64,000 bases of DNA, taken from Marivivens sp. Lineage in GTDB: Bacteria; Pseudomonadota; Alphaproteobacteria; Rhodobacterales; Rhodobacteraceae. Location of the stretch: assembly GCA_017643845.1 (NCBI GenBank), contig JAEPMR010000005.1, positions 1 through 64,000 of the forward strand. Direction: 5' to 3'. Of this stretch, positions 37,274-47,405 are shown one piece after another. The position numbers were made by a program, and so were the translations under genes. The stretch's first letter is position 1; every line of letters starts with the position of its first letter. Under the pieces are notes generated by a model. The model searched no databases. It had not been told where the DNA came from and saw nothing but the letters and a program-made list of their open reading frames with translations.

Positions 37274-38691
37274 TATCTACCCAGTACCTCGGAATAAAGC
37301 GCGGCATAGGCAGACGCTGACTGATCCCAGCCGACAGGGTGTTTCATCCCGTTTTTCTGTAATTGCCGCCAGCGGGCAGGGTCGGCATGGAGATCGCACA
37401 GATCATCCAGCGCCACACGCAGGGCATCTGCGGTGACAGGGGCAAACTGCACACCCGTCGCGACACCGCGGGCAAGTGCGGCAGGCGAGGCATTGATCAC
37501 CGTATCGGCCAGCCCGCCGGTCAGCGCTACCAGCGGCACCGTTCCATAGCGTAGCCCGTAGAGCTGCGTCAGGCCGCATGGCTCAAAGCGTGAGGGCACG
37601 AGGATCGCGTCGCCGCCTGCCATCATCCGGTGCGAGAGGGCTTCGTCATAGCCAATATGAACGGCAACATTAGGATCGCGCGTCGCCGCGCGAAACGCCG
37701 CTTCGAGGCTTGGCTCGCCGCTTCCCAAAAGCGCCAGTTGCCCGCCACGCTCCAACAGCGTCGGCAGGGCTTGCAGCAAAAGGTCCAGCCCTTTCTGCTC
37801 TGTCAAGCGTGAGACGACCACACAGAGCGGCCCTTCGGCGGCGGGCAAGCCCAGTTCGGCGCGGAGCGCGGCCGTGTTGGCTGGCTTTCCTTTTAGTGTT
37901 TTATAGGGCGTGATGAGCGGGTCGGCCTCCGGGTTCCAGATGGTGTCGTCGATCCCGTTGAGGATCCCGCGCAGCACATCCCGCCGCGCCCGCATTACCC
38001 CGTCCAACCCCATGCCAAACTCGGGGCGCATCAGTTCGGCCGCATAGGTCTTTGAAACGGTCGTCAAACGGTCCGCGCGCATCAGTCCCGCCTTCAGTGC
38101 CGAGACCTTGCCCCAATATTCGTAGCCATCCGGCGTGAAACGCAGAGGGTCCAGCCCCAAATCGGCAATCTTCTCGGCGCCGGCCAATCCGTGAAAGGCG
38201 ATGTTGTGAATGGTCAGGACTGTCGCGGGCCGTCCGTCGTCGGGCAGGTATTCCATCATCAGCCCCGCTTGCCAGTCATGCCCGTGCAGAACGTCAGGCA
38301 CCCAGCCGTCCGCTCCAGCTGTGCCGATGTCCGAAGCGACCTTGCTCAGCGCCGCAAATCTCTCGGGATTGTCCGGCCAGTCCTTGCCATCCGGCCCCAA
38401 ATAGATGCTGCCGGGGCGTTCATAAAGATGCGCCGCCTTGATCACCAAGAGATCAAGCCCTCCCGCCTTGGCCGCCAATACCGTTGCCGAACCGCCGAAA
38501 AGGTCGTCGTACTCTGCAATCGTCTCGGCCTTGCCAAGCGCCTCCAGTACCGCCGGATAGCCGGGCAACAAAGTGCGCATCTCCACACCGTTCGCAGCGA
38601 TTGCGGCGGGCAGGGCGCCCACCACATCGGCCAAACCGCCGGTCTTGACCAACGGCGCACATTCAGAGGCAACGGATAAGACACGGATCAT
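37273..38691 (-). CDS. glgA: Glycogen synthase (ADP-glucose)
   Basis: The 472-residue GT5 glucosyltransferase has the ADP-glucose-binding K16-T-G-G-L motif ([13 protein letters not shown]). It also has [17 protein letters not shown], and the C-terminal [19 protein letters not shown] with the conserved E-x7-E type region. It elongates glycogen with ADP-glucose made by GlgC. The ATG at 38691 overlaps the glgC stop (ATGA), so the longer open frame upstream is discounted. Confidence 0.95.
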
Positions 38692-39947
38692 GATGCGGCG
38701 GCTCTCCTGTCCAGCATGTCTTGGGTGATCAGCGTCGTGCCTTTTTCGGTGACGCGGAACCACTTTGCATCTTCTTCCGGATCCTCGCCGACTACCAGCC
38801 CCTCGGGAATGATCACCCCACGATCAATCACCACTTTGCGCAACCGCGCGCTACGATTGACCGTCACATAGGGCAGCACCACCGCATGATCGAGCACCGC
38901 GTATGAGTTCGTATGCACCTCCGTGAACAGCAGCGAATTGCGCACCACCGTGCCTGAGATGATGCACCCGCCCGAAACCATCGACGATATCGCCATCCCC
39001 CGCCGGTCTTTTTCGTCATGGATGAATTTCGCGGGCGGCACGCTCTCTGAATAGGTCCAGATCGGCCATTCCGGATCCCATAGGTTCAGTTCCGGCGTAA
39101 AATCGGTGAGGTCGATATTCGCCTCCCAAAACGCATCCACCGTGCCCACGTCCTTCCAATAGGCAGGCGCTCCCTTCGAGCGCACACAGCTTTCGTCGAA
39201 ACGATGCGCCATCGCCTTACCGTTCTTGACGATCTCTGGGATCAGGTCATTGCCGAAATCATGGGTTGAATTCGGATCGTCGCGGTCCTTCAAAAGCAGT
39301 TCGCGCAGGAATTTCCAGTTGAAAACATAAATCCCCATCGAAGCTAGCGCCAAATTCGGGTCTTCCGGCGTCGCCGGTGGATCAGCCGGTTTTTCAAGGA
39401 ACGATGTGATCTGCCCGCTGGCATCAGTCGCCATCACGCCAAAGGCGGTGGCATCCATACGCGGCACCGTCAGGCAGCCGATGGTCACGTCCGCCTGCGT
39501 TTCCACATGCTGACGCAGCATGATCTCGTAATCCATCTTGTAGATGTGATCGCCTGCCAGAATGATCACATAATCAATGCCATAGCTGTCCACGATGTCG
39601 ATGTTCTGCGTCACCGCGTCCGCCGTGCCCTGATACCATGACTGGTCATCATTGCGCTGCGATGCCGGTAGAATATCCAGAAATTCGTTCCGCTCGGCCC
39701 GAAAGAAGTTCCACCCCCGCTGGCAGTGCCGGATCAGGCTGTGCGCCTTGTATTGCGTGGCAATCGCCATCTTCCGGATGCCGGAATTCATCGCGTTCGA
39801 CAGCGCAAAGTCGATGATCCGTGTCTTTCCACCAAAATAGACTGCCGGTTTCACGCGCCTGTCAGTCAGCTCCTTTAACCGGCTGCCGCGCCCCCCCGCC
39901 AGCACAAACGCCATCGACCGGTTCGTCAGTCTGCGATTTTCAACCAT
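38688..39947 (-). CDS. glgC: Glucose-1-phosphate adenylyltransferase
   Basis: The 419-residue enzyme makes ADP-glucose, the committed step of bacterial glycogen synthesis. The pyrophosphorylase signature [20 protein letters not shown] is near residue 17; [12 protein letters not shown] and the C-terminal left-handed beta-helix repeats ([17 protein letters not shown]) are present. It overlaps glgB by 8 bases and glgA by 4, so the three genes are tightly coupled. Allosteric control by fructose-type effectors is known in the family but not readable here. Confidence 0.95.
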   Translation of the reverse strand: MVENRRLTNRSMAFVLAGGRGSRLKELTDRRVKPAVYFGGKTRIIDFALSNAMNSGIRKMAIATQYKAHSLIRHCQRGWNFFRAERNEFLDILPASQRNDDQSWYQGTADAVTQNIDIVDSYGIDYVIILAGDHIYKMDYEIMLRQHVETQADVTIGCLTVPRMDATAFGVMATDASGQITSFLEKPADPPATPEDPNLALASMGIYVFNWKFLRELLLKDRDDPNSTHDFGNDLIPEIVKNGKAMAHRFDESCVRSKGAPAYWKDVGTVDAFWEANIDLTDFTPELNLWDPEWPIWTYSESVPPAKFIHDEKDRRGMAISSMVSGGCIISGTVVRNSLLFTEVHTNSYAVLDHAVVLPYVTVNRSARLRKVVIDRGVIIPEGLVVGEDPEEDAKWFRVTEKGTTLITQDMLDRRAAAS

Positions 39948-42156
39948 TCCCTTGTCCTCCCAAGTCCCCTTTATGCGCCACCTTGAACATCACCACGCTC
40001 AACGGCGGCAGCGTCACCTCAATTGAATTGTCCCGCCCATGGGCAGGCGTGTGGGTGCTGTCCACACCGCCCAGATTGCCACGGTTTCCCCCGCCGTAAT
40101 GTCCGGCATCCGTGTTCAGGATTTCCTCCCAATGGCCTGCGTAGGGCACGCCAAAGCGCATCCCCGTCCGCTCGACCGGCGTGAAATTGCACAGCACCAT
40201 CACCGGCGCATCGCCTTTGTCGCCATAGCGCAGGAAGGCATAGACCGACTGCGCCGCATCATTGGCTTCCACCCACTCGAACCCGTCCGCCTCGCAGTCC
40301 TTGCGATAGAGCGCAGGCGTGGTCGCGTAGATCCGGTTCAGGTCGCGTACCAGATCCTGCACCCCTTTGTGGGGCGGCCGTTCTGCGGCATCCCAGTTCA
40401 GGTCGTCCGCATGGTTCCATTCCTCCGGCTGGGCAAATTCGCAGCCCATGAACAGCAGCTTCTTCCCCGGATGCCCCCACATAAACGCGTAATAGGCACG
40501 CAAATTGGCGAATTTTTCCCAGTCCGAGCCTGGCATCTTCTCCAGCATCGAGCCTTTGCCATGCACCACTTCGTCATGGCTGATCGGCAGCACGAAATTC
40601 TCGCTGAATGCATAATGCAGTCCAAATGTCAGCTGGTGGTGGTGATGCTGACGGTAAATCGGATCACGCTGGATGTAATCGAGCGTGTCGTTCATCCAGC
40701 CCATGTTCCATTTGTAGCCAAAGCCCAAACCCCCTGCATCCACAGGGGCCGACACCATGGGGAAGGAGGTCGATTCCTCCGCCACTGTCATGATGCCCTC
40801 TTGCGCAGCATAGGCGGCGCTGTTCATCCGCTTGAGGAAATTGATCGCTTCAAGGTTCTCCCGCCCGCCGTGTTCGTTGGGGATCCATTCGCCCTCCGAA
40901 CGGCTGTAGTCGCGATAGAGCATCGAGGCCACCGCATCCACGCGCAGCCCGTCGATATGGTATTCTTCCAGCCAGTAAACCGCGTTGGCGATGAGGAAGT
41001 TGGCAACCTCAGTGCGGCCATAATTATAGATCAGGGTGTTCCAGTCCTGATGAAACCCCTCTTTAGGGTCGGCATGTTCATAGAGATGCGACCCGTCAAA
41101 CTGCGCCAGCCCGTGTACATCCGTCGGGAAATGCCCCGGCACCCAGTCCAGCAGAATGCCCACCCCCGCCTGATGCGCGGCATCCACCAGATCGCGGAAT
41201 TCATGCGGCGGCCCGAAGCGCGTCGTGGGCGCATAGAGGCCAACCGGCTGATAGCCCCAGCTCCCATCGAACGGGAATTCCGACACCGGCAGGAGCTCTA
41301 TGTGGGTAAAGCCCATGTCCTTCACATAGGCGATCAACTCCTCTGCCGCCTCACGGTAAGAGAGCGGGCGTCCGCCGTCCTCCCAGCGCCGCTTCCAGCT
41401 TCCCAGATGCACCTCATAGATGGAAATGGGGGCCGTGCGGCTGTTGGCTTTTCCGCGCTTCCTAATCCAGTCGGCGTCCTTCCAGCCATAGCCGCCGATA
41501 TCTCTGATCACGCTGGCAGTTTCCGGCGGATGTTGCGCACCAAAGCCCATAGGGTCGGCTTTTTGGGGCAGAGCCTCACCATGCTCGCCGATCAGATCGT
41601 ATTTGTAGCACTGTCCGTCTGCTGCTCCGGGGATAAACAGCTCCCAGACGCCCGAGCTGCCTCTGGGCCGCATTGGATGCCGACGCGCGTCCCAATGATT
41701 GAAATCCCCGATAACCGAGACCTGCTGCGCGTTCGGCGCCCAGACGGCAAAATGCGTTCCTTTGACCTTCTTGATTGTTGTGACATGCGCCCCAAGCGCC
41801 TCCCACAGCCGTAAATGCGTACCTTCTCCCATGAGGTGCAGGTCCATGTCTCCCAAGGTTGGTTGGAAGCGATAGGCGTCCTCGTATTCCCATTCGGATT
41901 CGGCGTTGCGTCCGCATAGCCGGTAGGCTCTCCCGGCCGGGATTTTGCCGCAAAAAACCGATCCCGCGACATGGTATAGGGGGTAGCGTTTACTGCCCAC
42001 CCGCGCGTCCATTTCGTCCGCACCCGGATCAATTGCGGTCACCCATGTCGCCCGCCCGAATTTTCGCGCGCCAAGGACATCTTGTGGCGCGGGGTGTGTC
42101 CGGTCCGTCAGTTGCCAGGCGACGGTTTCGTCAATTGGAAGCGTATCATCTGGCAC
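39940..42156 (-). CDS. glgB: 1,4-alpha-glucan branching enzyme
   Basis: The 738-residue GH13 enzyme introduces alpha-1,6 branches into glycogen. It has an N-terminal CBM48-type region, the [14 protein letters not shown]-like fold entrance at about residue 130, and catalytic segments [23 protein letters not shown] (nucleophile Asp), TVAEEST (acid/base Glu) and [12 protein letters not shown]. The C-terminal all-beta domain ends [15 protein letters not shown]. It is the first gene of the glycogen operon, and a LacI-type operator lies 45 bases upstream. Confidence 0.95.
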   Translation of the reverse strand: MPDDTLPIDETVAWQLTDRTHPAPQDVLGARKFGRATWVTAIDPGADEMDARVGSKRYPLYHVAGSVFCGKIPAGRAYRLCGRNAESEWEYEDAYRFQPTLGDMDLHLMGEGTHLRLWEALGAHVTTIKKVKGTHFAVWAPNAQQVSVIGDFNHWDARRHPMRPRGSSGVWELFIPGAADGQCYKYDLIGEHGEALPQKADPMGFGAQHPPETASVIRDIGGYGWKDADWIRKRGKANSRTAPISIYEVHLGSWKRRWEDGGRPLSYREAAEELIAYVKDMGFTHIELLPVSEFPFDGSWGYQPVGLYAPTTRFGPPHEFRDLVDAAHQAGVGILLDWVPGHFPTDVHGLAQFDGSHLYEHADPKEGFHQDWNTLIYNYGRTEVANFLIANAVYWLEEYHIDGLRVDAVASMLYRDYSRSEGEWIPNEHGGRENLEAINFLKRMNSAAYAAQEGIMTVAEESTSFPMVSAPVDAGGLGFGYKWNMGWMNDTLDYIQRDPIYRQHHHHQLTFGLHYAFSENFVLPISHDEVVHGKGSMLEKMPGSDWEKFANLRAYYAFMWGHPGKKLLFMGCEFAQPEEWNHADDLNWDAAERPPHKGVQDLVRDLNRIYATTPALYRKDCEADGFEWVEANDAAQSVYAFLRYGDKGDAPVMVLCNFTPVERTGMRFGVPYAGHWEEILNTDAGHYGGGNRGNLGGVDSTHTPAHGRDNSIEVTLPPLSVVMFKVAHKGDLGGQGNG

Positions 42157-42200
42157 TGTTTTTTCTCACTCCTGCTGGACACGGCCCACAGCCAAAAGGT

Positions 42201-42214
42201 GTGTTAGCGTTAAC
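42201..42214. promoter_or_regulatory. LacI-type operator upstream of the glycogen operon
   Basis: TGTTAGCGTTAACA is a 14-base dyad with one mismatch and a central CG, the form recognised by many LacI-family sugar regulators (for example the TGTTAGCGCTAACA-like sites of alpha-glucoside regulators). It lies 45-58 bases before the glgB start. It differs from the TGCAA-type sites that match the LacI gene at 47.4-48.4 kb, so another regulator elsewhere is implied. Confidence 0.5.
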
Positions 42215-42359
42215 ATTTGCCCGCAGATGCACCATCGACCCTCCCGACGTCAAGTTAAAGCTGGTGGTGAATGACGGGGTTGCACAGCGCGCAAGGGGGC
42301 AATGTGCGCTTGCGCCGACCCGTCGCTTTCATTTTGGCGGTGTTTCTTCATCCCGTCCT

Positions 42360-42383
42360 CCGCGTTTCTTCAGTGAAACGCGG
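42360..42383. repeat. Hairpin between the class II aldolase gene and glgB
   Basis: CCGCGTTTC at 42360-42368 pairs with GAAACGCGG at 42375-42383 around a 6-base loop. It lies 25 bases after the stop of the upstream minus-strand aldolase gene. There is no T run after the stem on the minus strand, so it may be a weak or Rho-assisted terminator separating that operon from glgB. The rest of the 250-base gap holds the glgB promoter region. Confidence 0.5.
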
Positions 42384-42408
42384 GTCAGGGCAAAAAGAAA
42401 GCATTAAT

Positions 42409-43242
42409 TCAGCTGGGTCCGAACGCGCGGATCACCTGTTCGGCTGTCACTGCCATTGCCGCCTCTGCTTGTGAGAGAATGCGGATACGGTCAAAAACGG
42501 CCGGATCGTCAGTCAGCGTTTGCCTCAGGCTCGCGCCAAATGTCTGGCGCAGTTCGGTGCCGATATTGAATTTGGCGACTGCCGTTTCCCGCGCCAGCGC
42601 AACCCTGTCGGCCTCCGATACGCCAGAGCCGCCATGGATCACCAAGGGCACATCCGGTGCCGCTGATTGAATGGCGTCCAAACGCGCGCGGTCTATCACC
42701 GCCGCCGCCTCCTGTTGCAGATGCACATTGCCCACACTGATCGCCATGGCGTCAACGCGGGTTTCCCGCGCAAAACGGCCAGCTTCTTCTGGTTCGGTGC
42801 CATGGCTTTCCTCGCCCGCATCATATCCGACAAAGCCGATCTCGCCCTCGCAACTGGCCCCTGCGCGGTGCGCCATTTCTACCGCCTGCGCGGTCTGCGC
42901 GATGTTTTCCTCCAACGGCAAACGCGACCCGTCATACATAACCGAGGAAAACCCGCTCTCCAGCGCGATCCGGCATTCTTCCAGCGTCTTGCCATGATCC
43001 AGCAAGCTCACCACCGGCACTGATGCCCCTTCCGCCAGATGCCGGAACATCGCGCCGAGCAGGGGCAGGGGTGTATTCGCGCGGCAACCAGGCCCCGCTT
43101 GCAGGATCACCGGCATTCCGGCGTTTTCGGCGGCGGTGATATAGGCGCGGGCATCTTCCCAGCCCAGCACCACCAGTCCGCCCACCGCATAGCCCTCGCG
43201 CATCGCGGGGCGCAGCACCTCTGCAAGCGTCGCAACCGTCAT
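42409..43242 (-). CDS. Class II fructose-bisphosphate aldolase-family protein, IolJ-like
   Basis: The 277-residue zinc aldolase has D82 and H83 in LLDHGKTLEE, GFSSVMYDGSRLPLEENI, GEIGFVGYDAGEE and the phosphate/metal motif VIHGGSGVSE. Beside IolB-like and IolC-like genes it probably cleaves 2-deoxy-5-keto-gluconate 6-phosphate or a related sugar phosphate, like IolJ. It could instead be a tagatose- or fructose-bisphosphate aldolase. Its ATG overlaps the IolB-like stop (ATGA), so the three minus-strand genes form one operon running from 45048 to 42409. Confidence 0.82.
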   Translation of the reverse strand: MTVATLAEVLRPAMREGYAVGGLVVLGWEDARAYITAAENAGMPVILQAGPGCRANTPLPLLGAMFRHLAEGASVPVVSLLDHGKTLEECRIALESGFSSVMYDGSRLPLEENIAQTAQAVEMAHRAGASCEGEIGFVGYDAGEESHGTEPEEAGRFARETRVDAMAISVGNVHLQQEAAAVIDRARLDAIQSAAPDVPLVIHGGSGVSEADRVALARETAVAKFNIGTELRQTFGASLRQTLTDDPAVFDRIRILSQAEAAMAVTAEQVIRAFGPS

Positions 43243-44081
43243 TTGAACTTCGCCACCATGTCCTTAATGCCGGGGATGGTTTCCACCTGATAGGCATGGG
43301 TCGGCTGGAAATACTGCACGAGGCTGCGCTGCGAGAGGCCACCCAGTATCGTGAAGTAATACATCTCATAGCCGGGCAGGGCGCAGCAGGGGTGATAGCC
43401 CTTGTCGATCACAAAGGTCGAGCCGTCGACGATGTGATAAGCCTCGCCAACCGCGCCGTCCTCGCGTTGAAGCATCTGCATCCCCGATCCATGATTAGGC
43501 CGGAACCGGAAGTTGTAGGTTTCATCATGGCGCGTCTCGTCTGGCAGCCGGTCGGTGTCGTGCTTGTGGCTCGGAAAGCCGGACCAGCCCCCTTGCCCCA
43601 CGGTGAACAGCTCGCTCACCAACAGGCGCCCGACTTTGCCGTGCTGCTTTTGCCCAAGGATATGCTTGATCTTGCGATGCGTCTTGGTGTCGTCCGATCC
43701 GTATTGCACCAGATCAATCTCATCGGGCCGCACGGTGAACGGGTCCAGCACCTCGTCATATTTTGCGCCCGCAACGAAGACCTCAGCACTGTCCGAGACA
43801 CACACCATTGTTACCTTCGCGCCCGAAGGCACATAGGTCCCTTCCGGCTCCCCGTCCCAGACATCGACGCCGCGATTGCCGAGCGCTTTGACCTCATACC
43901 CTTCCACATCAAGGTCGACTGTCCCCGTCGCAGGGGCGACACAGGTTTCATAGCCCGGCACCTGATAGGTGAAGGCCTGCCCCTTCGTCAGTTTGACAAT
44001 GTTGAAGTAGTTAAGCGGCACCCGCGCATCGCCCGTGTCCACGATGGGTTTGTTTTGGTTGTCATAGGGGGGGATATGCAT
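43239..44081 (-). CDS. iolB: IolB-like 5-deoxy-glucuronate isomerase
   Basis: The 280-residue bicupin protein resembles IolB: the metal-binding FPSHKHDTDRLPDE, HDETYNFRFRP, and DKGYHPCCALPGYEMYYF are all present. IolB isomerises 5-deoxy-D-glucuronate in myo-inositol breakdown. The ATG at 44081 follows AAGGAG at the right distance; a longer upstream frame is the shadow of the kinase gene. It is 1 base downstream of the IolC-like gene and overlaps the aldolase. iolD and iolE are not in this window. Confidence 0.82.
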   Translation of the reverse strand: MHIPPYDNQNKPIVDTGDARVPLNYFNIVKLTKGQAFTYQVPGYETCVAPATGTVDLDVEGYEVKALGNRGVDVWDGEPEGTYVPSGAKVTMVCVSDSAEVFVAGAKYDEVLDPFTVRPDEIDLVQYGSDDTKTHRKIKHILGQKQHGKVGRLLVSELFTVGQGGWSGFPSHKHDTDRLPDETRHDETYNFRFRPNHGSGMQMLQREDGAVGEAYHIVDGSTFVIDKGYHPCCALPGYEMYYFTILGGLSQRSLVQYFQPTHAYQVETIPGIKDMVAKFK

Positions 44082-44082
44082 G

Positions 44083-45048
44083 TCAGCTCCTTTGCGCGAT
44101 GAACGCATCCAGTTCTTCAGGGGAGGGCAGGGCGATCGCACAGCCCGGACGGGTGACGACGACCGCCGCCGCTGCCGCGCCGCGCCGCACCGCATCATCA
44201 AGAGGCACACCGGCAACCAATGCCGCCAGCATCGTGCCGAGGAAGGCATCGCCTGCCCCTACGGGTTTGAGCGTCTCCACGGCAAAGACGGGCGTCTCAA
44301 TCTGCGCGTCGCCCTGGAGCGTAATCGCACCACGTTCGCCCATCTTGTAGATTACGAGCCGCCCCTCAGCGGCCAGTTCCTGCGCTTTGGCAAAGCCCTT
44401 GTCATAGGCTCCGGCCATAAAGCCGAATTCGTCATCATTGCCCACGATCACGTCACTGGCAGCTGCGGCCTGGCTCAGCACGCGGGCCGCTTCTTCTGCG
44501 CTGGGCCAGCTATAGGGCCGGTAATCCACATCCAGAATACACAGACATCCGGCAGCCCGTGCGCGCTCAAAGCCGCTAAGCGCCGCGCTCCGCGCAGGCT
44601 CCGCCGCCAACACTGTTCCTGCCGTGACCATACCGCCGAACCGGTTGAAATCGACGGCATCCACATCGGCTGCCGCCATCTCGAAATCGGCAGCCCCGTT
44701 TCGGTAAACGACCGTTTCGTGACCCAGGAGCACGCTTTCAGAGAGCGCCAGTGTATTGCGGGCCTCTCCGCCAACGGTGCGCACATGCTCCGTGCCGATG
44801 CCGCGCCGCGTCAGTTCCTTGCGGGTAAATCGCCCCACAGCATCGTCCGAAACACAACTCAGCATCGCCGTCTCCACACCGCCCAATGCAAGCGCTGCCG
44901 CGATATTCCCTGCCGATCCGCCCAATCCGGCCGTGAAGCTTGTCGCATCCTCGATCTTTGTCCCGGCGGGGGCAGGGTAGAGGTCCAGCCCCGCGCGCCC
45001 CATCACGAGGATCGCGCGGCCGCGCAGCCTGTCGCTGACTTCCGTCAC
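44083..45048 (-). CDS. IolC-like PfkB sugar kinase
   Basis: The 321-residue PfkB kinase resembles 5-dehydro-2-deoxygluconokinase (IolC): MGRAGLDLYPAPAGTKIED, LGGSAGNIAAALA and the catalytic KPVGAGDAFLGT. GTG 45048 is chosen as start because AAAAGGAG lies 6 bases before it. An in-frame ATG at 45066 has no ribosome binding site and would place AAGGAG inside the gene. It is the first gene of the kinase - IolB - aldolase operon and is divergent from two Gfo/Idh dehydrogenases across a LacI-type operator. Confidence 0.83.
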   Translation of the reverse strand: MTEVSDRLRGRAILVMGRAGLDLYPAPAGTKIEDATSFTAGLGGSAGNIAAALALGGVETAMLSCVSDDAVGRFTRKELTRRGIGTEHVRTVGGEARNTLALSESVLLGHETVVYRNGAADFEMAAADVDAVDFNRFGGMVTAGTVLAAEPARSAALSGFERARAAGCLCILDVDYRPYSWPSAEEAARVLSQAAAASDVIVGNDDEFGFMAGAYDKGFAKAQELAAEGRLVIYKMGERGAITLQGDAQIETPVFAVETLKPVGAGDAFLGTMLAALVAGVPLDDAVRRGAAAAAVVVTRPGCAIALPSPEELDAFIAQRS

Positions 45049-45096
45049 GCGTCTCTCCTTTTGCATTGACGACTCTGTTGGAATAACGATACCTGA

Positions 45097-45114
45097 ATTG
45101 CAACCGGTTTCAAT
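45097..45114. promoter_or_regulatory. LacI-family operator between the iolC-like operon and the Gfo/Idh genes
   Basis: ATTGCAACCGGTTTCAAT is an 18-base dyad with a central CG and one mismatched pair. The same core, TGCAAyCGGTTkCA, recurs at 48455-48468 in front of the LacI gene of this cluster. This suggests that regulator controls both divergent operons and itself. Confidence 0.65.
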
Positions 45115-45131
45115 ACATCTGGGAGGAGAAA

Positions 45132-46235
45132 ATGGCGGACATCGGAATTGGCATCATCGGCGGCGGTTACATGGGCAAGGCGCATTCCGTGGCGATGGCA
45201 GCCGTCGCGACAGTTTTCGACACACCCCTGCGCCCGCGCCTTGAGATGATCGCCGCCACCAGTGCTCAATCAGCCGAAAGGTACCGTCAGGCTTACGGCT
45301 TTAAACGCGGTACCGCCGATTGGCGTGAACTTGTCGCAGATCCGGCAGTCGAGGCCGTGGTGATCGCCAGCCCGCAGGCCACCCACCGCGAAATTGCGCT
45401 CGCTGCGATTGAGAACGGCAAACACGTCCTCTGTGAAAAACCCTTGGGCGAAAGCCTTGATGACAGCGCCGCAATGGTCGCCGCCGCCGAGAAAGCAGGC
45501 GTCGCCAATATGGTTGGCTTCAACTACATTCGAACGCCGGCCTCCCAATATGCCCGAAAATTGATCGCTGACGGGGTGATTGGCGATGTTACGTGGTTCC
45601 GTGGAGAGCATTCCGAGGATTTCCTTGCCGATCCCGCCGCCCCCGCCAACTGGCGCACCGAGACAGAGGCCGCAGGATGCTTGGGCGATCTCGCGCCCCA
45701 TATGGTCAACGGCGCCCGCGCGCTCCTCGGCCCGATTGCCGAGGTGATGGCCGACCGCAAGACAGTCCATGCGCAACGCGGCGGTGTCGCGGTGAAGAAC
45801 GACGATCAGGCGCAGATGCTTGTGAATTTCGAGAGCGGAGTGCAGGGTCATCTTTATTTCAGCCGCACCCATCATGGCCGTAAAATGGGCTATATCTACG
45901 AGGTTGTCGGCACCAAGGGCGCGCTGCGTTTCAATCAGGAGGATCAGAACGCGCTCGAGCTTTACCTTGCCGACGGGCCGGAGGCCGAGCGCGGCTACCG
46001 CAAGATCCTGACCGGCCCCGCACACCCCGACTACGCGCCATTCTGTCAGGGGCCAGGTCACGGCACCGGCTACAATGACACCATCATCATCGAAGCCAAA
46101 GACTTCCTCACGGCGATCCATACCGGCGAACCGGTCTGGCCGACCTTCCGTGAGGGGCACGAGGTCAATCGCATTCTTGCCGCCGCCCGCGCATCAGAGA
46201 GCGGGCGTCGGTGGGTCAACGTTTCTGAAATCTGA
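45132..46235 (+). CDS. Gfo/Idh/MocA-family NAD(P)-dependent dehydrogenase
   Basis: The 367-residue protein has the N-terminal nucleotide motif IGIIGGGYMGKAHS and the family's EKP motif in HVLCEKPLGES (about residue 100), followed by FNYIRTPASQYARKL and the beta-sheet C-terminal domain. It oxidises a sugar or cyclitol; beside IolB/IolC-like genes, inositol or scyllo-inosose type substrates are plausible. GGGAGGAG precedes the ATG. It is co-transcribed with a second Gfo/Idh gene 9 bases downstream. Exact substrate is not determinable. Confidence 0.88.
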   Translation: MADIGIGIIGGGYMGKAHSVAMAAVATVFDTPLRPRLEMIAATSAQSAERYRQAYGFKRGTADWRELVADPAVEAVVIASPQATHREIALAAIENGKHVLCEKPLGESLDDSAAMVAAAEKAGVANMVGFNYIRTPASQYARKLIADGVIGDVTWFRGEHSEDFLADPAAPANWRTETEAAGCLGDLAPHMVNGARALLGPIAEVMADRKTVHAQRGGVAVKNDDQAQMLVNFESGVQGHLYFSRTHHGRKMGYIYEVVGTKGALRFNQEDQNALELYLADGPEAERGYRKILTGPAHPDYAPFCQGPGHGTGYNDTIIIEAKDFLTAIHTGEPVWPTFREGHEVNRILAAARASESGRRWVNVSEI

Positions 46236-46244
46236 GGGATCAAA

Positions 46245-47402
46245 ATGAAGAAACTCAAATGGGGCATGATCGGCGGCGGCGAAGGCAGCCAGATCGGTCC
46301 GGCACACCGTCTGGGCGCAGGTCTGGACGGCTATTTTTCCTTTGAAGCCGGTGCTTTGGACGCCAATCCTGAAGCAGGCCGCGCCTATGCACAGCGGCTC
46401 GGCATTTCCGCTGACCGCGCCTATGGCGACTGGCGCGAAATGCTCGAAGGCGAGCGCAACCGCGACGACCGGATTGATCTGGTGACGGTCGCCACCCCCA
46501 ATGCCACGCATTTCGAAATCACCAAGGCGTTCCTTGAGGCCGGCTTCCACGTCTTGTGCGAAAAGCCGATGACCATGACCGTCGAGGAAGGCGAGGAAAT
46601 CGTCCGCATTTCCCGCGCAACGGGGCGTATCTGCGCGGTCAACTACGGCTACAGCGGCTACTCGCTGGTTCGGCACATGCGGGCGATGGTGGCGCGCGGT
46701 GATCTGGGCGATATTCGCATGGTCATGGCGGAGTTCTCACACGGCCATCACGCCAATGCCGCTGACATGGATAACCCCCGCGTCCGCTGGCGCTATGATC
46801 CCGCTCAGGCGGGCGTCTCCGCCCAGTTCGCCGATTGCGGTATTCACGCCTTGCACATGGCAAGTTTTGTTTTAGGACAAGAGGTTACAACGCTTTCTTC
46901 AGACTTCGTTGCCACCATCGAAGGACGCACGCTTGAAGACGATGCCATGGTCAATCTGCGCTTCGACGGCGGCGCGGCAGGGCGTTTGTGGACCTCCTCC
47001 ATCGCTGTGGGCCGTATGCACGGCCTGACCTTGCAGGTTTTCGGCTCTAAGGGCGGCGTTCGCTGGGCGCAGGAGCAGCCCAACCAACTGATCTGGACCC
47101 CGGTTGCGGGCCGAAACCAGATCATCGAACGCGGCGAGGCGGGGCTCTCACCCGAGGCCGACCGCGCCAGCCGTGTCACGATGGGTCATGCTGAGGGTAT
47201 GCCTCTTGCTTTTGCAAATATTTACAGTGACTTGGCAGAAGCTATTCATGCGGAAAAAGAGGGCCGTGAAATGGACCCTGCCGCCAATCTCTTCCCCAAG
47301 GCAGAGGACGGCCTGCGCTCCATGGCGGCGGTTCACGCAGCGGTGGACAGCTCCAAGAAACAAGGCGCGTGGGTCGATGCCCGCCCGCCGATGTTCCGCT
47401 GA
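46245..47402 (+). CDS. Second Gfo/Idh/MocA-family dehydrogenase
   Basis: The 385-residue protein carries WGMIGGGEGSQIGPAHRL at the N-terminus and HVLCEKPMTMTVEEGEE as EKP motif. A catalytic-type histidine lies in FADCGIHALHMASFVLG. The unusually long GGGEGSQIG loop matches a subgroup often paired with another Gfo/Idh enzyme in cyclitol or sugar-acid pathways. It follows the first dehydrogenase by 9 bases and is convergent with the LacI gene (3-base gap). Confidence 0.88.
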   Translation: MKKLKWGMIGGGEGSQIGPAHRLGAGLDGYFSFEAGALDANPEAGRAYAQRLGISADRAYGDWREMLEGERNRDDRIDLVTVATPNATHFEITKAFLEAGFHVLCEKPMTMTVEEGEEIVRISRATGRICAVNYGYSGYSLVRHMRAMVARGDLGDIRMVMAEFSHGHHANAADMDNPRVRWRYDPAQAGVSAQFADCGIHALHMASFVLGQEVTTLSSDFVATIEGRTLEDDAMVNLRFDGGAAGRLWTSSIAVGRMHGLTLQVFGSKGGVRWAQEQPNQLIWTPVAGRNQIIERGEAGLSPEADRASRVTMGHAEGMPLAFANIYSDLAEAIHAEKEGREMDPAANLFPKAEDGLRSMAAVHAAVDSSKKQGAWVDARPPMFR

Positions 47403-47405
47403 CTA

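Noticed and set aside
40039-41814. 591-codon open frame on the plus strand
   Set aside because: It lies entirely opposite glgB, whose frame has clear GH13 motifs. Long antisense frames are expected in high-GC coding DNA, and the translation matches no family.
44080-45069. 329-codon open frame on the plus strand
   Set aside because: Mirror of the PfkB kinase gene in a GC-rich region; the kinase motifs are on the minus strand.
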